From an uncultured Selenomonadales bacterium (GTDB lineage Bacteria; Bacillota; Negativicutes; Selenomonadales; Selenomonadaceae), in NCBI GenBank assembly GCA_947167555.1, contig CAMVIO010000131.1, positions 1-6,116 on the forward strand: 6,116 nucleotides of DNA, written 5' to 3'. The notes below the pieces were generated by a model. That model saw only the letters and a program-made list of their open reading frames with translations. It ran no database searches and had not been told where the DNA came from. Made by a program: the position numbers and the translations under genes. Shown one piece after another: positions 5,745-6,116 of the stretch; within the stretch, counting starts at the first letter, position 1, and the number at the start of each line of letters is the position of its first letter.

Positions 5745-5796
5745 AGCATTTAACCAATATCTGTTGAAATGGTTTTATCAGCATTTCCTTAAAAAT

Positions 5797-5825
5797 TTGA
5801 ATTAAAACGGATAATCAGCTATAAT
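5797..5825 (+). promoter_or_regulatory. Strong sigma-A promoter for the gene starting at 5875
   Basis: TTGAAT (5797-5802) and a perfect TATAAT (5820-5825) are separated by exactly 17 bp on the plus strand. Initiation near 5832 gives a leader of about 43 nt. It diverges from the ftsE promoter, with about 75 bp between the two -35 to -10 cores' -10 boxes and no overlap. Confidence 0.8.
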
Positions 5826-5874
5826 CATGAAATAGAATCTAAATAAATTCATAAAATGTCGAGGAGGCTGCACC

Positions 5875-6116
5875 ATGACCATCAAAGAATACACCGAATC
5901 CTGCCTGAAATTCGCCGAGGCGTCGAAGGGCTGGGAGAAATTGGACGAGAATTCCTTCTATACGACCTTCGACAAGTCCTGGGAAATGTCCGGCGACAAC
6001 CAGAACGGCGGCGTCGGCATCGAGTGGGCGTTTCATCTGACCGAGGACGAGATCCGCGCGCAGGCGCCGGAAAAATTCCTCGCTTATATCGCGCAGGAGC
6101 TGGACATGGCGCTGGC
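5875..6116 (+). CDS. Unrecognised protein, N-terminal 80 residues, runs off the right edge
   Basis: ATG at 5875-5877 follows GAGGAGG (5861-5867) by 7 nt, and the frame is open to the end of the window. Codon use is strongly GC-ending like the neighbouring real genes, and a near-consensus promoter lies upstream, so this is a confident gene despite being cut. The visible part starts MTIKEYTESCLKFAEASKGW, is acidic and rich in aromatic residues (Trp at 20, 36 and 51), and has no signal peptide, membrane segment or recognisable motif in its first 80 residues, which suggests a cytoplasmic protein. The stretch after about residue 55 (LTEDEIRAQAPEKFLAYIAQELD) looks helical. It is divergent from the division operon and may be unrelated to it. 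No function is proposed. Confidence 0.85.
   Translation, partial: MTIKEYTESCLKFAEASKGWEKLDENSFYTTFDKSWEMSGDNQNGGVGIEWAFHLTEDEIRAQAPEKFLAYIAQELDMAL

Noticed and set aside
5745..5786. Short repeats (AGCATTT twice) and a weak AACCA/TGGTT hairpin between the divergent promoters
   Set aside because: They are short, AT-rich and imperfect; chance is a sufficient explanation without comparison to relatives.
1..6116. CRISPR array, tRNA, rRNA, riboswitch or phage genes
   Set aside because: No regularly spaced repeats, cloverleaf-like sequence, known riboswitch core or phage-type gene was seen on either strand.

Overview
The window looks like chromosomal DNA of a GC-rich, low-redundancy Bacillota species, most likely in the Negativicutes (Selenomonas/Megasphaera-type). 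The grounds are strong GGAGG-type ribosome binding sites in front of nearly every gene, a GC-rich third codon position, AT-rich intergenic promoters of sigma-A type, and the gene order ftsE-ftsX-(coiled-coil M23 hydrolase)-ctpA. The taxonomic call is an inference from these features; no marker gene fixes it.

Layout, left to right. Bases 1-~123 carry a plus-strand open frame with coding-like codon use that runs in from outside the window. At about 121-126 it abuts, tail to tail, the truncated 3' side of a minus-strand radical SAM gene (NirJ1/AhbC-like, start 603), which loses its C-terminal half there. Bases 604-747 hold the radical SAM gene's ribosome binding site, a possible extended -10 promoter and a long bidirectional terminator hairpin. 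A TetR-family regulator (minus, 748-1356) follows. Its upstream region has a good TATAAT box overlapped by a palindrome of the CsoR/CstR operator type (1441-1456) and a second palindrome at the -35 position. Bases 1550-1730 hold the terminator of the next operon. Its tetraloop appears to have been split by a 156-bp MITE-like palindromic element flanked by a short direct repeat.

Bases 1758-5666 are one minus-strand operon, transcribed ftsE, ftsX, M23 hydrolase, ctpA, with an 11-nt ftsE/ftsX overlap and gaps of 18 and 23 nt. FtsE (ATPase) and FtsX (membrane subunit) form the division-site complex whose extracytoplasmic loop is known in other bacteria to control a coiled-coil LytM/M23 partner; that partner is the next gene, here with an intact zinc site. 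CtpA is a membrane-anchored PDZ protease that could trim or turn over such hydrolases. A divergent intergenic region (5667-5874) carries the ftsE promoter and a near-consensus plus-strand promoter for an unrecognised gene that begins at 5875 and runs off the right edge.

Most of the window is ordinary housekeeping sequence. The points that deserve a second look are the element inserted inside the terminator loop, the CsoR/CstR-type operator in front of a TetR gene, and the broken radical SAM gene. No tRNA, rRNA, CRISPR array or obvious new defence system was seen.
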